DNA of 64,000 nucleotides from Filimonas lacunae. Its GTDB lineage: Bacteria > Bacteroidota > Bacteroidia > Chitinophagales > Chitinophagaceae. The stretch spans positions 3,224,001-3,288,000 of the forward strand of contig NZ_AP017422.1 in assembly GCF_002355595.1 (NCBI RefSeq), read 5' to 3'. The translations under genes and the position numbers were made by a program. The notes below the pieces were generated by a model that saw only the letters and a program-made list of their open reading frames with translations, was not told where the DNA came from and did not search any database. Below are positions 42,150-51,429 of this stretch, one piece after another. Positions within the stretch are counted from its first letter, which is position 1, and each line of letters begins with the position of its first letter.

Positions 42150-43754
42150 TTATTTTTTCAGGAATCTTTTAGTGAAAACATGGCGGCCATTGATGAATTG
42201 GATGGTGTAAACGCCAGGGGTAAAACCTGCCACATTAACGGCGGTATTGTTACTGCCCAATCTGGATTGAAGCACTAGTCTTCCTATATTATCATAGATA
42301 AAAACATTGGCCCCCTGCTCTATTTTTTGACTCGTTATAATATTCAACACATTATCAGCCGGGTTGGGAGACAACTGAATTGTGATGTCCTCCTTTGATG
42401 CCACAGAGTCGCTCACAGCCATTCGTGCGGTTCCGGCTGTAAACACAAAATGATTCAGATTAAACAGATAACCGGTACCACCAGAGAACGAAAGATACAG
42501 ATCGTGCACGCCAGTTACCCCACTTACACTACCCGTTAAGGTTACCCAGTTTTGCCAGCCGCCCGTATTGGCCACATTGAGGGCACCGATTTGCGTACCG
42601 CCGGCAGCATCAATCCTGAACTTTATAGTTCCCCCCGCCGTATTGCTGGCAACACGTGCAGATACGCCGGTAGCACCTGTGCCAAAATCTACCGATGCAA
42701 AACGTATCCAGTCACTATTGTCAATGTAACTAACATCCAGACCGCCTTCGCTACAGGTTTCCGTTTGCACGCCCGACATGCTGTTATACGATTCGGCTTG
42801 TATGGTTAAAAAGGCGCTTCTGCTATCAGGTACTGCAATAACATTACCTGCCCCACCTGTAACCACCCCGGGCACACTGCTGGTGGTAGTAAGAGCATAG
42901 GAATACGGAACGGTTACAGTGCCACTGCTTGCTGTAAATTGATTTCCGGTGCAATTAGAATAGGTATTGCCTGATATTTGCATGATTCCCCCATCCTGGT
43001 AATTGCATGGATCATCCACGCCATTGTAATAATTATTCTGAACCAGCCAATGCGTTCCTATACGTGCATTGGTACAATAAGAATTACCGGCGCAGCTAAA
43101 GTAGTTGTTATATACATGGGCATTACTGTAACTTCCGGAGGGCATTCGCTGATCGCATCGTTCAGCAAACCAGTTATGGTGCAGTGACACATGTAAATTA
43201 CTGCCGGGAGCATCATAGGGATCACCGCCAAGTATCATGGGGAACCTATGATCCACCTGGGTGGGATAAGAGAATTTACACCAGGAAACAGTAACATAGT
43301 CTGCCAGGTGGTTTATATCGCAAGAGCCATCCGCGCAGTCAACAAATGACACATGATCAACCCATACATGCGTGCCTCCCCAGATACTAATACCATCGCT
43401 TAACCCGGTTCCCGAAGGATTGGTAAAATTCAGGTTCCTGATAATCACATTGTTTACGCCTACGCTTATATTTCCGTTAATGGTAGAACTGGTATTAACC
43501 CCCTCAATGGTTTTATTCGCTGCCACATCAAGCCTGTTGCTTAACGTTATGGTGCCTGAAACCCTGATAATATAAGCACTGGAAGATGTAGCGTAGGTTA
43601 TTAAATTTGTGGCATTGGTTACCGTAACCGTAGTGCCGCCGGCACCGCCGGTGGTAGTTCCGTTTATCATACAATAACCATCCTGTGCAATGGCTACGGT
43701 ACTTGCTGATAAGTATAAGAATATGAATAATATGGTAAGTAATAATGTTTTCAT
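42150..43754 (-). CDS. secreted pectate lyase (PL1) with CBM and T9SS sorting domain
   Basis: 534 residues. After a signal peptide (FIFLYLSASTVAIAQ) comes a PL1 parallel beta-helix (about 30-300) with WVDHVSFVDCADGSCDINH (calcium-binding Asp residues), VTVSWCKFSYPTQVDHRF, and VSLHHNWFAERCDQRMPSGS, where the Arg is the likely catalytic base. A CBM6/35-type module (about 312-445) and a T9SS sorting domain (about 460-534, LSPNPADNVLNIIT to KRFLKK) follow. It cleaves de-esterified homogalacturonan by beta-elimination using calcium. The C-terminal half is nearly a copy of that of the neighbouring pectinesterase. Confidence 0.95.
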   Translation of the reverse strand: MKTLLLTILFIFLYLSASTVAIAQDGYCMINGTTTGGAGGTTVTVTNATNLITYATSSSAYIIRVSGTITLSNRLDVAANKTIEGVNTSSTINGNISVGVNNVIIRNLNFTNPSGTGLSDGISIWGGTHVWVDHVSFVDCADGSCDINHLADYVTVSWCKFSYPTQVDHRFPMILGGDPYDAPGSNLHVSLHHNWFAERCDQRMPSGSYSNAHVYNNYFSCAGNSYCTNARIGTHWLVQNNYYNGVDDPCNYQDGGIMQISGNTYSNCTGNQFTASSGTVTVPYSYALTTTSSVPGVVTGGAGNVIAVPDSRSAFLTIQAESYNSMSGVQTETCSEGGLDVSYIDNSDWIRFASVDFGTGATGVSARVASNTAGGTIKFRIDAAGGTQIGALNVANTGGWQNWVTLTGSVSGVTGVHDLYLSFSGGTGYLFNLNHFVFTAGTARMAVSDSVASKEDITIQLSPNPADNVLNIITSQKIEQGANVFIYDNIGRLVLQSRLGSNNTAVNVAGFTPGVYTIQFINGRHVFTKRFLKK

Positions 43755-44269
43755 AAATAGGCTTATATATAATTATTAAATAAGTATTCTGCTTTTTTTA
43801 CATTATGGCCATATGCCAGGTATTAATTCTACAGACATAAGGTGGGCCTGTTGCAGGATTGGCCATAAGGAAGGGAATAGTAATGTTATTGCCTGCAAGT
43901 GGTGGTGCCAGCTTACATAACAGGCAATGCGGTAGCAGCTGAATAGTAAGTGTATTCATGGTTTGGTTAATATGGGTGCAATCGGTTGGCAGTAATTAGT
44001 GGTATCAAAAGCCCTTAGTTAAACTTACAGCAAGTTGGAGAAGAGCATGTCCGTTTTTTAATGGAAAAGGTTCAAAATTTGGTAATTGACTGGTAAAGGG
44101 ATGATCCCGGATATTTTATGGACGATTAAAACGAAAACTGGAAGGCCCGGAATAACACAGGGGATGCACCTGGCATGGTACATCCCCTGTATATATGGTT
44201 TTAACCGGCTATATTCTAATAGCAAAGAGGGCTGACAGATGCAGCCCTCTTTGCGTTTTTCAGTAACTT
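43755..44269. other. 515-base gap between pectate lyase genes, with two hairpins
   Basis: It holds the promoter of the PL1 gene at its left end and terminator structures at its right end. A 10-bp inverted repeat ACAGGGGATG (44157-44166) / CATCCCCTGT (44181-44190) precedes the strong hairpin at 44222. No coding frame of note. Confidence 0.5.
44222..44260. terminator. strong hairpin terminator after the large pectate lyase gene
   Basis: GCAAAGAGGGCTG (44222-44234) pairs perfectly with CAGCCCTCTTTGC (44242-44254), 13 bp with a 7-base loop. It lies 15 bases beyond the stop of the leftward lyase gene; the T-run GTTTTT is on the plus strand, so it could also stop rightward readthrough. Confidence 0.75.
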
Positions 44270-47029
44270 TTACTGTACCAATACCTTACGGGTAAACAAA
44301 ATAGTATCCCCCGCAGCACTTGCCACTTTCAGCACGTACATACCACGACCTTTCAGGTGTAATGACTCCTGTTGGTTTGGTGCAATGGAACGGCTTTCTA
44401 CCAGTTTACCGGCAGCATCATATATAAACAATTTACAAGCCTGTTGTACATTTTGCAGCAACGCAGAAAAGTGGCCCTGGTTAGGTACCGGCCATACCAG
44501 GAAGCCGGTTTCTGTCTCTTCTGTTTTCACCGGCTGTGCAGCTGCCAGACTTACCGCAGTGGCAGTGTTCAATATATTTATTTTGCGCGTCATGGTAGCC
44601 CCTTCTGCATCTGTTACCGTAAAAGAAAAGGCGCCCAGCCCTAAAGCAGACGGCGTAAAGGTAGCTACCCCCGAAGCCAGTGTAACAGCGCCATTGACTG
44701 CACCAGACACTGTATAGGAAGGTGATGCCGTAAACCCTTTTGCCAGCTGATTTAACGTAACAGCCACCGGTGCACTGTTCACGGCATTGTAATGTGGCGT
44801 TGCCATCCATTGCAGGTAATCATCCAGCTGTGTATATCCATCACCATCGGCATCCGCATTGGCATCTGAAAAATCGCCGGCGGCTGAATTCACATTGGTT
44901 CCCTTCAGGCTTTCCCACCAGTTGGGTAAACCGTCATGATCGCTATCCCAGCCCGAAGCGCGTTGTACGGTGGGATAGCTTTCATAGCCGCCAACATCAT
45001 TCTCATCATCAGGAAAGCCTTTTTTACCGGTAACACTGCCGGTATAAGTGTACGTTCCGTTCAAAGCCTCATTCACTATACGTACATCGTGATCGTCCAA
45101 TACAGGCAGCGAGCAGCCCACATCCGACAACACCTGCTTATACGCTGTTTTGGCTGTTTGCGTGGTTACATAGGAAGGGAAAAAAGCACTGCTGAGAAAG
45201 GTAGTATACGATACAGATTCCCCACTGGCCACCCGGCCGTTGCTTTGACTGTTTTCATCAAAATATCCGGGCATGACGTTGCCGGCGAAGTAATACTGCT
45301 GCATACCCAGCCCCACCGCTTCATGCTGTGCATTCAGCGCTTTGAAATAAGTGGTTCCTGCACCGGGCTTATAATAGTTATTGACAAAGTTTACCTTATT
45401 AGCACCGCCATCAGTTGAGCGGGAGCCCCAATTGTATACTACATTGTTGGTAATATCCAGGCGGCCGGCATAATACCCGTTGCCATCCAACCCTCCTCCC
45501 AGGCTCCAGTTACGGCCGTAACAATGTGCCAGCAGGTTATGGTGAAAGCTACCCGTATCGCCACCTATGGTGGCCGCATAGCCATGTTCGGTACCAGCCG
45601 GATAGTTCTGGTGCCCCGCTGCATTCAGTGCTTCTGAAATAAGCGTACGCTGCAGGGTAATATTGCGGGCATTGCGCGAGCTGAAAGCTTCATCAATAGT
45701 CCAGCTGATAGAACAATGATCCATAATGCTGTAATTAGCGCCCGTTAACCCCATTCCATCATACGTAGTTCCTTTGCCTAAACGCAGGCGCATATGCCTT
45801 ACCACCGCATCATTACCCGTAATGCCAAAAGGAGCCGCCCGTATACAAATACCCTTACCCGGCGCGGTTTGCCCTGCTACCGTTACATAGGGCTGACTCA
45901 ATACCAGTCTGGAGCTGAGCGTAATAACCCCCGACACGGTAAACACAATGGTTCGGGGGCCTATGTCGTTGGTAACAGCGGCACGCAGGCTGCCGGGACC
46001 ATCATCATTCAGGTTGGTTACTTCCACTACTTTTCCGCCCCTGCCGCCACGTGCATAACGGCCATAGCCCTCCGCGTCCGGAAAAGCTTTCTGCGCTGTG
46101 CGAAACATCCACACATTGCCTTTGGTCACTACCGAACCTAGCACTTCATCTACCCGCCAGTAATAGGTAAGCATACTGTACAGGCCCGTTATGGCATGCG
46201 TGGTAACGGCATTGGCTTTACAGCCTTTATACAGCGGCGAGGTAGTAGTGGCATTGGCTACAGCTGCAGAGTCTGTACCAAAATATACCTGGTGCGTAGG
46301 CGTTCCGGGGCCTGATGTCCAGCCCAGGGTAAAATTGTTCGATGGTGCTTCTACATGTTCGTTCTGGTGGCCGGGCACCGGTAGTCTGGCCTGTTGTGTA
46401 GCATTGGGGGTATTTAACTCCAGTCCATTGATAATAACATTTTTAATGGTTTCAGACCCGGTGGTTTCACTTCTGAATAAAACCACTACATCTGTATTGG
46501 CCTGTGCTGTAATGGTAAGATAGGAAATACGCGCATCTGCCGTTAGCAGCGCCCGGTTGGTAGGCACCAGGTTATTGGTAACCAATACTCCGTTCACCAG
46601 AATATCTATCGGACTGAAGGTGTTGGCAGGCGCCTGTACGTTGTTGTGATAGGTAAGCAAGGTGTGCTGACCAGCCGGCAACCCTTTTATACGCAGCTCT
46701 ATCTCTCCCCCTGCATTGCCATCTTTCACCGTAACACCATCACATACCAGCCTGGCATAGCTGGGCGATTGTATACCGGCTTTATACCAGTCTGTTCCCA
46801 GGCTGGTGCCTGCGGTTCCTTTTTTGAGCACCAGTTTTATGCCGTTCACCGTAAGTGAGTCTGTAACGGCCTCGGGTACTACCCAGGCGGTATAACCCGG
46901 TTCCGTAACTTCTGCGGTGGCCCTTCCGGCCTGATCAAAATCAATTTTTACTACAGGAGATTGTGCTGTTGCAGTAAGCACAAGGCATGGCCATAGCCCT
47001 ATGGCTAATAGCAATCGTTTGGTTTTCAT
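44270..47029 (-). CDS. large secreted pectate lyase-like protein with FN3, calcium-binding and T9SS domains
   Basis: 919 residues. Signal peptide (LLLAIGLWPCLVLTATAQ), a malectin-like beta-sandwich (about 25-205), an FN3-like domain (about 215-310, NFTLGWTSGPGTPTHQVYFG), then a beta-helix (about 315-690) with pectate-lyase landmarks PDAEGYGRYARGGRGGKVVE, GSLRAAVTNDIGPRTIVF, YSIMDHCSISWTIDEAFSS. A calcium-binding, thrombospondin-3-like stretch (DSDHDGLPNWWESLKG, ANADADGDGYTQLDDYLQW), a cadherin-like domain and a T9SS sorting domain (ending RKVLVQ) complete it. Probably a pectate/pectin lyase secreted to the surface; linkage specificity not readable. Confidence 0.9.
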   Translation of the reverse strand: MKTKRLLLAIGLWPCLVLTATAQSPVVKIDFDQAGRATAEVTEPGYTAWVVPEAVTDSLTVNGIKLVLKKGTAGTSLGTDWYKAGIQSPSYARLVCDGVTVKDGNAGGEIELRIKGLPAGQHTLLTYHNNVQAPANTFSPIDILVNGVLVTNNLVPTNRALLTADARISYLTITAQANTDVVVLFRSETTGSETIKNVIINGLELNTPNATQQARLPVPGHQNEHVEAPSNNFTLGWTSGPGTPTHQVYFGTDSAAVANATTTSPLYKGCKANAVTTHAITGLYSMLTYYWRVDEVLGSVVTKGNVWMFRTAQKAFPDAEGYGRYARGGRGGKVVEVTNLNDDGPGSLRAAVTNDIGPRTIVFTVSGVITLSSRLVLSQPYVTVAGQTAPGKGICIRAAPFGITGNDAVVRHMRLRLGKGTTYDGMGLTGANYSIMDHCSISWTIDEAFSSRNARNITLQRTLISEALNAAGHQNYPAGTEHGYAATIGGDTGSFHHNLLAHCYGRNWSLGGGLDGNGYYAGRLDITNNVVYNWGSRSTDGGANKVNFVNNYYKPGAGTTYFKALNAQHEAVGLGMQQYYFAGNVMPGYFDENSQSNGRVASGESVSYTTFLSSAFFPSYVTTQTAKTAYKQVLSDVGCSLPVLDDHDVRIVNEALNGTYTYTGSVTGKKGFPDDENDVGGYESYPTVQRASGWDSDHDGLPNWWESLKGTNVNSAAGDFSDANADADGDGYTQLDDYLQWMATPHYNAVNSAPVAVTLNQLAKGFTASPSYTVSGAVNGAVTLASGVATFTPSALGLGAFSFTVTDAEGATMTRKINILNTATAVSLAAAQPVKTEETETGFLVWPVPNQGHFSALLQNVQQACKLFIYDAAGKLVESRSIAPNQQESLHLKGRGMYVLKVASAAGDTILFTRKVLVQ

Positions 47030-47206
47030 TGATTACACTGTTAGATTATGATTTCATTGGCAATACTGTTATTTCCGCAGCCCTCCGGATGGCTATAGAA
47101 AATAACAGTGTACTAAAGTAATCAGCCCTCTGTTGGTGGTACAATGGAAGATTTACCTAATATGCTGGATTATTTTGCAACCAGGTAAAAGCCGATATAT
47201 AAAAAG

Positions 47207-47581
47207 CTATTTCGCGTATACCGACAACGCGTATTCCAGTTTATTCAAAGATTCCTGGAATGAATATCCTTTCACAAAGAAATAAGTAGCTCCCAGGGAT
47301 AATACTTCAGCCTCTTCCCACTTGGATGTGGAAACAAGAATAACCGGTAAATGACGGCTTATTTCTTTTCTAATGATGGTAACCAATTCTTTGCCGTCCA
47401 TTACGGGCATATTTATATCGGAAATAACCAGGTCTACAGACAAAGACCGGCAAATATGCAATGCCTCAATTCCATTTTTGGCCAGGTAGCATTCAATCTC
47501 TGGAAGCAGCGTCTGTATCATTTCCTTCAAAATCATTAAATCTTCCGGATCATCTTCCACTAATAATACGTTAGTAATCAT
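47207..47581 (-). CDS. single-domain response regulator (CheY-like)
   Basis: 124 residues from the ATG at 47581 (MITNVLLVEDDPEDLMILKE); the adjacent ATG at 47584 is equally possible, whereas a frame from 47665 adds unlikely Cys-rich residues. The receiver fold is complete: acidic pocket VEDDPED, phosphoacceptor Asp in LVISDINMPVMDG, Ser/Thr in PVILVSTSKWE, and Lys in FFVKGYS. There is no output domain, so it acts by protein-protein contact or is an rcp1-type relay. No histidine kinase lies nearby. Confidence 0.9.
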   Translation of the reverse strand: MITNVLLVEDDPEDLMILKEMIQTLLPEIECYLAKNGIEALHICRSLSVDLVISDINMPVMDGKELVTIIRKEISRHLPVILVSTSKWEEAEVLSLGATYFFVKGYSFQESLNKLEYALSVYAK

Positions 47582-47690
47582 CATGAATAAAATTTGAGCA
47601 CACCAACACCTCCTTCTCAACACCGGATGTTGGAAATAGTTAATTTTCTCAATAAAATCTTTCAATATATAAAGTACAAAAAACGATCAA

Positions 47691-48800
47691 CTAATTTTTT
47701 TTGCCGCTTAAGGATTTGCCTATTCTGCGACTGATCTGTCGAAACTGTCCTTTATGTTGGGTAGGCACTTCTGTTCCAAGAAGTTTACCCCAGGGTTTGA
47801 GGTCCGGAACGCGGTCAAAAATAATTTTCAATACGCCCGTGAACGGGATAGACAGGAACATGCCTGATACACCCCAAAGAGAGCCACCCAAAAAAACGAT
47901 GATTATGGATACAAGGGCATTGATCTTGACTTTAGAAGAAACCACATAGGGAATAAGAAAGTGGTTATCGGTAAACTGAATAATAGCATAGGCAATACAG
48001 ATGGCAACTTGCGTGTGTATACCGCTTTGGGTTAAGGTAGCAATAACAACAGGTATTAAAACAGCCAGAATACCACCAATAAAAGGAATAACATTCAATA
48101 GTGCCCCCATAACCCCCAGAAGTACTGCGTATTTAACACCCAGTATCAAAAGCGCCACAGAGTTAAGAGTGGCTACAATAATTGCCTCCAGTAAAAGGCC
48201 AAACATATACTGTTGGATGGCACTTTTGGTTTCTGTCAATATTTTACGAACACTGCTCTCATTTTCTTCCGCAAAAACTTCGTACAGGAAATTAAGTAGC
48301 AGGGCTTTATAAAAGAGAAACAGAAAAGTGTAAATAGGCAGCAGCACAAAACCCGCAAACCCACCGAGTGCAGATGATGCAGTAGCGGCTAATAGCGGTT
48401 TTAAAGCAGTTTTTCCTTCATGGAGATATTGTTGCTGTTGATTTCTATCCATACCCAGGTGTTGTTGCATGAACGCCTGCGCCTTACTGCCCATTTCAGC
48501 CAGCTTTTTTTGAAAAATGGGAAGCTGGTCGCTGAAACCTCTCACCTCCATCACAAGCAGCAGACCTATACCAATAAGAATGAGCATAGCAACTAATACC
48601 GCCACGCTAATACTTACAACATGAGGGAAATGCCCTTTTTTTACCAGGAAATTGGTCAGTGGATTTAACAGTATAGCCAGCATCACAGAAAAAGCAAGCG
48701 GGATTAATGTGTCAGCCAAATGAAAAAGAGCATAGGTAAGCAGAATAAGCCCAAAAAGGACAACAGTGCTTTTGAGATAGAAGGGATACTTTTTAAGCAT
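47691..48800 (-). CDS. AI-2E family transporter (TqsA/PerM-like)
   Basis: 369 residues from the ATG at 48800 (MLKKYPFYLKSTVVLF); nine upstream residues from 48827 are not needed. Eight hydrophobic segments with the family plan: two at the N-terminus (TLIPLAFSVMLAILLNPLTN), a soluble helical loop (about 85-140), then LGVKYAVLLGVMGALLNVIP, FIGGILAVLIPVVIATLT, and DNHFLIPYVVSSKVKINALV. Members export AI-2, ions or other small molecules; the substrate is unknown. It precedes a response regulator gene on the same strand. Confidence 0.92.
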   Translation of the reverse strand: MLKKYPFYLKSTVVLFGLILLTYALFHLADTLIPLAFSVMLAILLNPLTNFLVKKGHFPHVVSISVAVLVAMLILIGIGLLLVMEVRGFSDQLPIFQKKLAEMGSKAQAFMQQHLGMDRNQQQQYLHEGKTALKPLLAATASSALGGFAGFVLLPIYTFLFLFYKALLLNFLYEVFAEENESSVRKILTETKSAIQQYMFGLLLEAIIVATLNSVALLILGVKYAVLLGVMGALLNVIPFIGGILAVLIPVVIATLTQSGIHTQVAICIAYAIIQFTDNHFLIPYVVSSKVKINALVSIIIVFLGGSLWGVSGMFLSIPFTGVLKIIFDRVPDLKPWGKLLGTEVPTQHKGQFRQISRRIGKSLSGKKN

Positions 48801-48879
48801 AGATGCACATTGAAATAATGAAAGCAAGTAAAGGCGACAATTATGCCGCCTTTACTTGCTTTTACATACAGGATACATG

Positions 48880-49440
48880 CTATTGATTGTTTTCGGGATA
48901 GATAGTGTTTTCTGATGTTGCAACAGGCTCTTTACTAGCCTGGTAGTTAATACCTTCTTCTGCTATATCCGTTAAAAGGGAATCTGCATCCTTTTCTTCC
49001 TCCAATGTATCTTCCAACAAGCCGGCAAGCTCTTCCTTGTCTAATGTTCGGGCCAGTTGCGCCAGGCTACCGTAACACGCCATCTCGTAGTGTTCTACTT
49101 TTTGGGCAGCAATAATCAATGCCACGTCACGCTGCGCAGTTCCGGATTCAGTTTCATCTATCACCTGCCAGCCCTCGTCAAATATGCCTTGCAGCCCAAT
49201 ACAGGGCTTTGGCTCAGGGGATAGTTGCAGTAAATGAAAAACTTCGTCCAGGCGCTGTATATGGTTATTCGTTTGATGACGATGTGTGGAAAAACACTCT
49301 TTTAAAGTATCCGTAGTGGCTTCATCACGCATGGTTGCCAGCACAGACAGCAAATGCGTTTCGCTCCAATACATTTCCTGTAACATCGTAATAAAAAAAA
49401 CTTCCAGCTTTGAATGTGCTCCACTATCTACTTGTTCCAT
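48880..49440 (-). CDS. DUF892/YciE-type ferritin-like stress protein
   Basis: 186 residues. The DUF892 four-helix bundle is clear: KLEVFFITMLQEMYWSETHL, then ECFSTHRHQTNNHIQRLDEV, IIAAQKVEHYEMACYGSLAQ, LLEDTLEEEKDADSLLTDIA. The Glu and His residues of these helices are positioned to bind a di-iron site. Such proteins are induced by osmotic or general stress in many bacteria. The C-terminal tail (about 20 residues) is unstructured. A divergent AraC-like gene starts 342 bases away. Confidence 0.9.
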   Translation of the reverse strand: MEQVDSGAHSKLEVFFITMLQEMYWSETHLLSVLATMRDEATTDTLKECFSTHRHQTNNHIQRLDEVFHLLQLSPEPKPCIGLQGIFDEGWQVIDETESGTAQRDVALIIAAQKVEHYEMACYGSLAQLARTLDKEELAGLLEDTLEEEKDADSLLTDIAEEGINYQASKEPVATSENTIYPENNQ

Positions 49441-49782
49441 AATGTAATTAATTTAATTTGATAATAGTATAGCCTGTAAAATCATTCCGTGCCTATATCT
49501 TAAACAGTGTGGCAACAACCATTACTATTAATACCCATGTATAGCAAAATGGGTATTCTAAAGGGCATTCCGGAAAGCGGTATGTATAAAAATAAAAGTT
49601 ACCGTAACGCATTGCCCTAACAGCCTGACGCTTTCCATGCAATTCGCTCACTATAACATCATTACAAGAAAACATGCTGTCTATGCAAACAAATACTTAA
49701 ATATTTAAATAAATACTTTACAATAATATATATCTTTAAGTGATCTCCCCCTGCATTATATACCTTATATGCGCTGTGCAAA
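49441..49782. promoter_or_regulatory. divergent control region with a 9-bp palindrome
   Basis: 342 bases between DUF892 (-) and the AraC-like gene (+). AATACCCAT (49530-49538) and ATGGGTATT (49549-49557) form a perfect inverted repeat with a 10-base spacer, a plausible dimer operator. Also AT-rich stretches near 49680-49740. No gene of note; a 60-residue leftward frame at 49493-49675 is not believed. Confidence 0.45.
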
Positions 49783-50343
49783 ATGAAACTAGTGATAAAG
49801 AACATGGTAAGCCTCAGGTGCAAACTGATTGTTAAGGCTGAATTAGAAAATCTGCACATACATTTTAGCGAATTAGGATTGGGCGAAGTGCTTATACAGG
49901 AAGAATTGTCGGCCCGGCAAATGATAGAGCTGTCCACCAACTTGTCTAAATCGGGCCTGGAGTTGCTGGAAGACAGAAAAGGCATTCTCATTGAAAGAAT
50001 TAAAAATGTGATCATTGAAATGATCCATTACAGTGAAGAGCCTCCTGTAAATAACTTTTCGGCCTACTTAAGCAATAAGCTTCATTATGACTACAATTAC
50101 CTCTCTACCCTGTTCTCGGAAATGGAGGGTGTTACCATTGGTAATTTCATGATGGCACATAAAATAGAGCGGGTAAAAGAACTGCTGATATACAATGAAA
50201 TGAGCCTGACCATGATTGCAGCAAAACTGCACTACAGCAGTGTAGCACACTTGTCTAACCAGTTTAAAAAAGTAACGGGTGTAACTCCCTCCTGCTTTAA
50301 AAACAGGAAACACAAACGCCTGATAGCACTGGAAGACCTGTAA
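49783..50343 (+). CDS. small AraC-like helix-turn-helix regulator
   Basis: 186 residues. The N-terminal half (KNMVSLRCKLIVKAELENLH, LGLGEVLIQEELSARQM) is a short domain found in Bacteroidota regulators next to stress genes such as DUF892 and CsbD. The C-terminal half is the AraC DNA-binding unit (FSAYLSNKLHYDYNYLSTLF and LTMIAAKLHYSSVAHLSNQF, then VTGVTPSCFKNRK). Divergent from the DUF892 gene with a palindrome between them; it probably controls that stress locus. Confidence 0.85.
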   Translation: MKLVIKNMVSLRCKLIVKAELENLHIHFSELGLGEVLIQEELSARQMIELSTNLSKSGLELLEDRKGILIERIKNVIIEMIHYSEEPPVNNFSAYLSNKLHYDYNYLSTLFSEMEGVTIGNFMMAHKIERVKELLIYNEMSLTMIAAKLHYSSVAHLSNQFKKVTGVTPSCFKNRKHKRLIALEDL

Positions 50344-50354
50344 AGCAGTGAATC

Positions 50355-50735
50355 CTACGCCCAGCTAATGGCCGGTTTAATGTTTTTTGCCGGGTTGCCC
50401 CCTATCAGGGAATTTTCCTGCGTAAACACGCCACGTACAATAGAGCCTGCGGCAATAACACAACCAGAGGGTATCACGGTGCCTTTATAAATTTTCACAT
50501 CACATCCAACCCATACATGATTGCCAATGATAATTTCTGCCGGCTTATTTTGTTTGCCTTCGTAAGTGATGGAATGAAAGTCTTCATCCAGGAACTGGCA
50601 ATTCCAGGATATTACACAATCATCACCAATTACCAGCTTGTGGCAGATTACAAAAATGCTCATGGCGTTAATATATCCATTTTGTCCAATGGTGACCGTG
50701 ATACAATTACCGGTGTCAGTTCTAACAGCGAGCGC
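50355..50735 (-). pseudogene. 5'-truncated hexapeptide-repeat acyltransferase
   Basis: The C-terminal part of a left-handed beta-helix acyltransferase is well preserved (CVISWNCQFLDEDFHSITYE, IIGNHVWVGCDVKIYKGTVI, AAGSIVRGVFTQENSLIGGN, PAKNIKPAISW). To the right the frame runs on to 50831 but the added residues (MKLEVRFSRMVLCITWLSP) do not fit the family, and this DNA belongs to an OmpA gene on the other strand. The N-terminal half, including the first hexapeptide turns, has been lost. The remaining frame probably yields no functional enzyme. Confidence 0.65.
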
Positions 50736-51195
50736 CCAACAAACTGTATACACCGTGGAAATGAGTGGAATGTTTGGCGACAGCCAGGTGATACACAAAA
50801 CCATTCTGCTGAACCTTACCTCCAACTTCACCTCAACGGCCGGAACACACTACGCCGTATTGTTCGACTTTAACAGCTCCAAAACCATTACCGCTAATCA
50901 AAAATTCCTGGAAGACATGGTGGCCCCGCAGGTTACAGATAGCTCTACAGTAATCATTCACGGACACGCCGATATCATTGGCAATGAAAACCAGAACCGT
51001 TCTTTATCCAACAACCGCGTTCGGGAAGCACGGCAGATATTAGAATCCGCATTAACCGCCAAGGGACGAAAAGGCGTAAAATTCGAGTACTATGGGTTTG
51101 GGCAGGACAAAATCATGTCGCCATTCGGTAACCAGTTACCGGAAGAGCGCTTTTATAACAGAACAGTGATTATTGACATTATCCGGGGGCGATAG
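50725..51195 (+). pseudogene. 5'-truncated OmpA-domain protein
   Basis: From about base 50725 the frame reads as an OmpA-family C-terminus: YAVLFDFNSSKTITANQKFL, IIHGHADIIGNENQNRSLSN, NRVREARQILESALTAK, FYNRTVIIDI. Upstream in frame there is only antisense acyltransferase sequence (an ATG at 50638 is there by chance), so the signal peptide and N-terminal domain are gone. The OmpA domain binds peptidoglycan in intact proteins. Likely a remnant created by the same deletion that cut the acyltransferase. Confidence 0.65.
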
Positions 51196-51301
51196 CCCCC
51201 CTTACCGTCATTCTTTTTATAGAAAAAAGGATGATGGAATAGAGGAATAGATTGGTATAACCGTCTCATTCAAAATCTTTTAAAGATTTTTGGAATAATA
51301 T

Positions 51302-51331
51302 TTTGTAATTCAACACTTTCCCCTATTTTTG
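51302..51331 (+). promoter_or_regulatory. promoter of tRNA-Cys
   Basis: TTTG at 51302-51305 and TATTTTTG at 51324-51331 match the Bacteroidota TTTG-N19-TAnnTTTG consensus with an 18-base spacer. The tRNA begins 21 bases downstream of the -7 element. Confidence 0.65.
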
Positions 51332-51351
51332 CCATCCCAAATAACACAAAG

Positions 51352-51422
51352 GGTCCTGTGGCCGAGAGGCTAGGCAGAGCTCTGCAAAAGCTTCCACAGC
51401 GGTTCGAATCCGCTCGGGACCT
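51352..51422 (+). tRNA. tRNA-Cys (anticodon GCA)
   Basis: The 71-base cloverleaf is complete: acceptor GGTCCTG with CGGGACC (one U-G pair), D-arm around GCCGAGAGGC, anticodon arm with loop CTGCAAA giving anticodon GCA, T-arm with GGTTCGAATCC, and discriminator U as expected for Cys. CCA is not encoded. An integrase gene starts 270 bases downstream on the same strand, so the 3' end is the likely attachment site. Confidence 0.95.
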
Positions 51423-51429
51423 CCGGGAG

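Noticed and set aside
44770-45418. Plus-strand frames opposite the large pectate lyase
   Set aside because: They are antisense shadows of a clear secreted enzyme with conserved motifs.
50638-51195. Complete 185-residue OmpA-family gene
   Set aside because: Residues before about 50725 are antisense to the acyltransferase and have no signal peptide; treated as a fragment.
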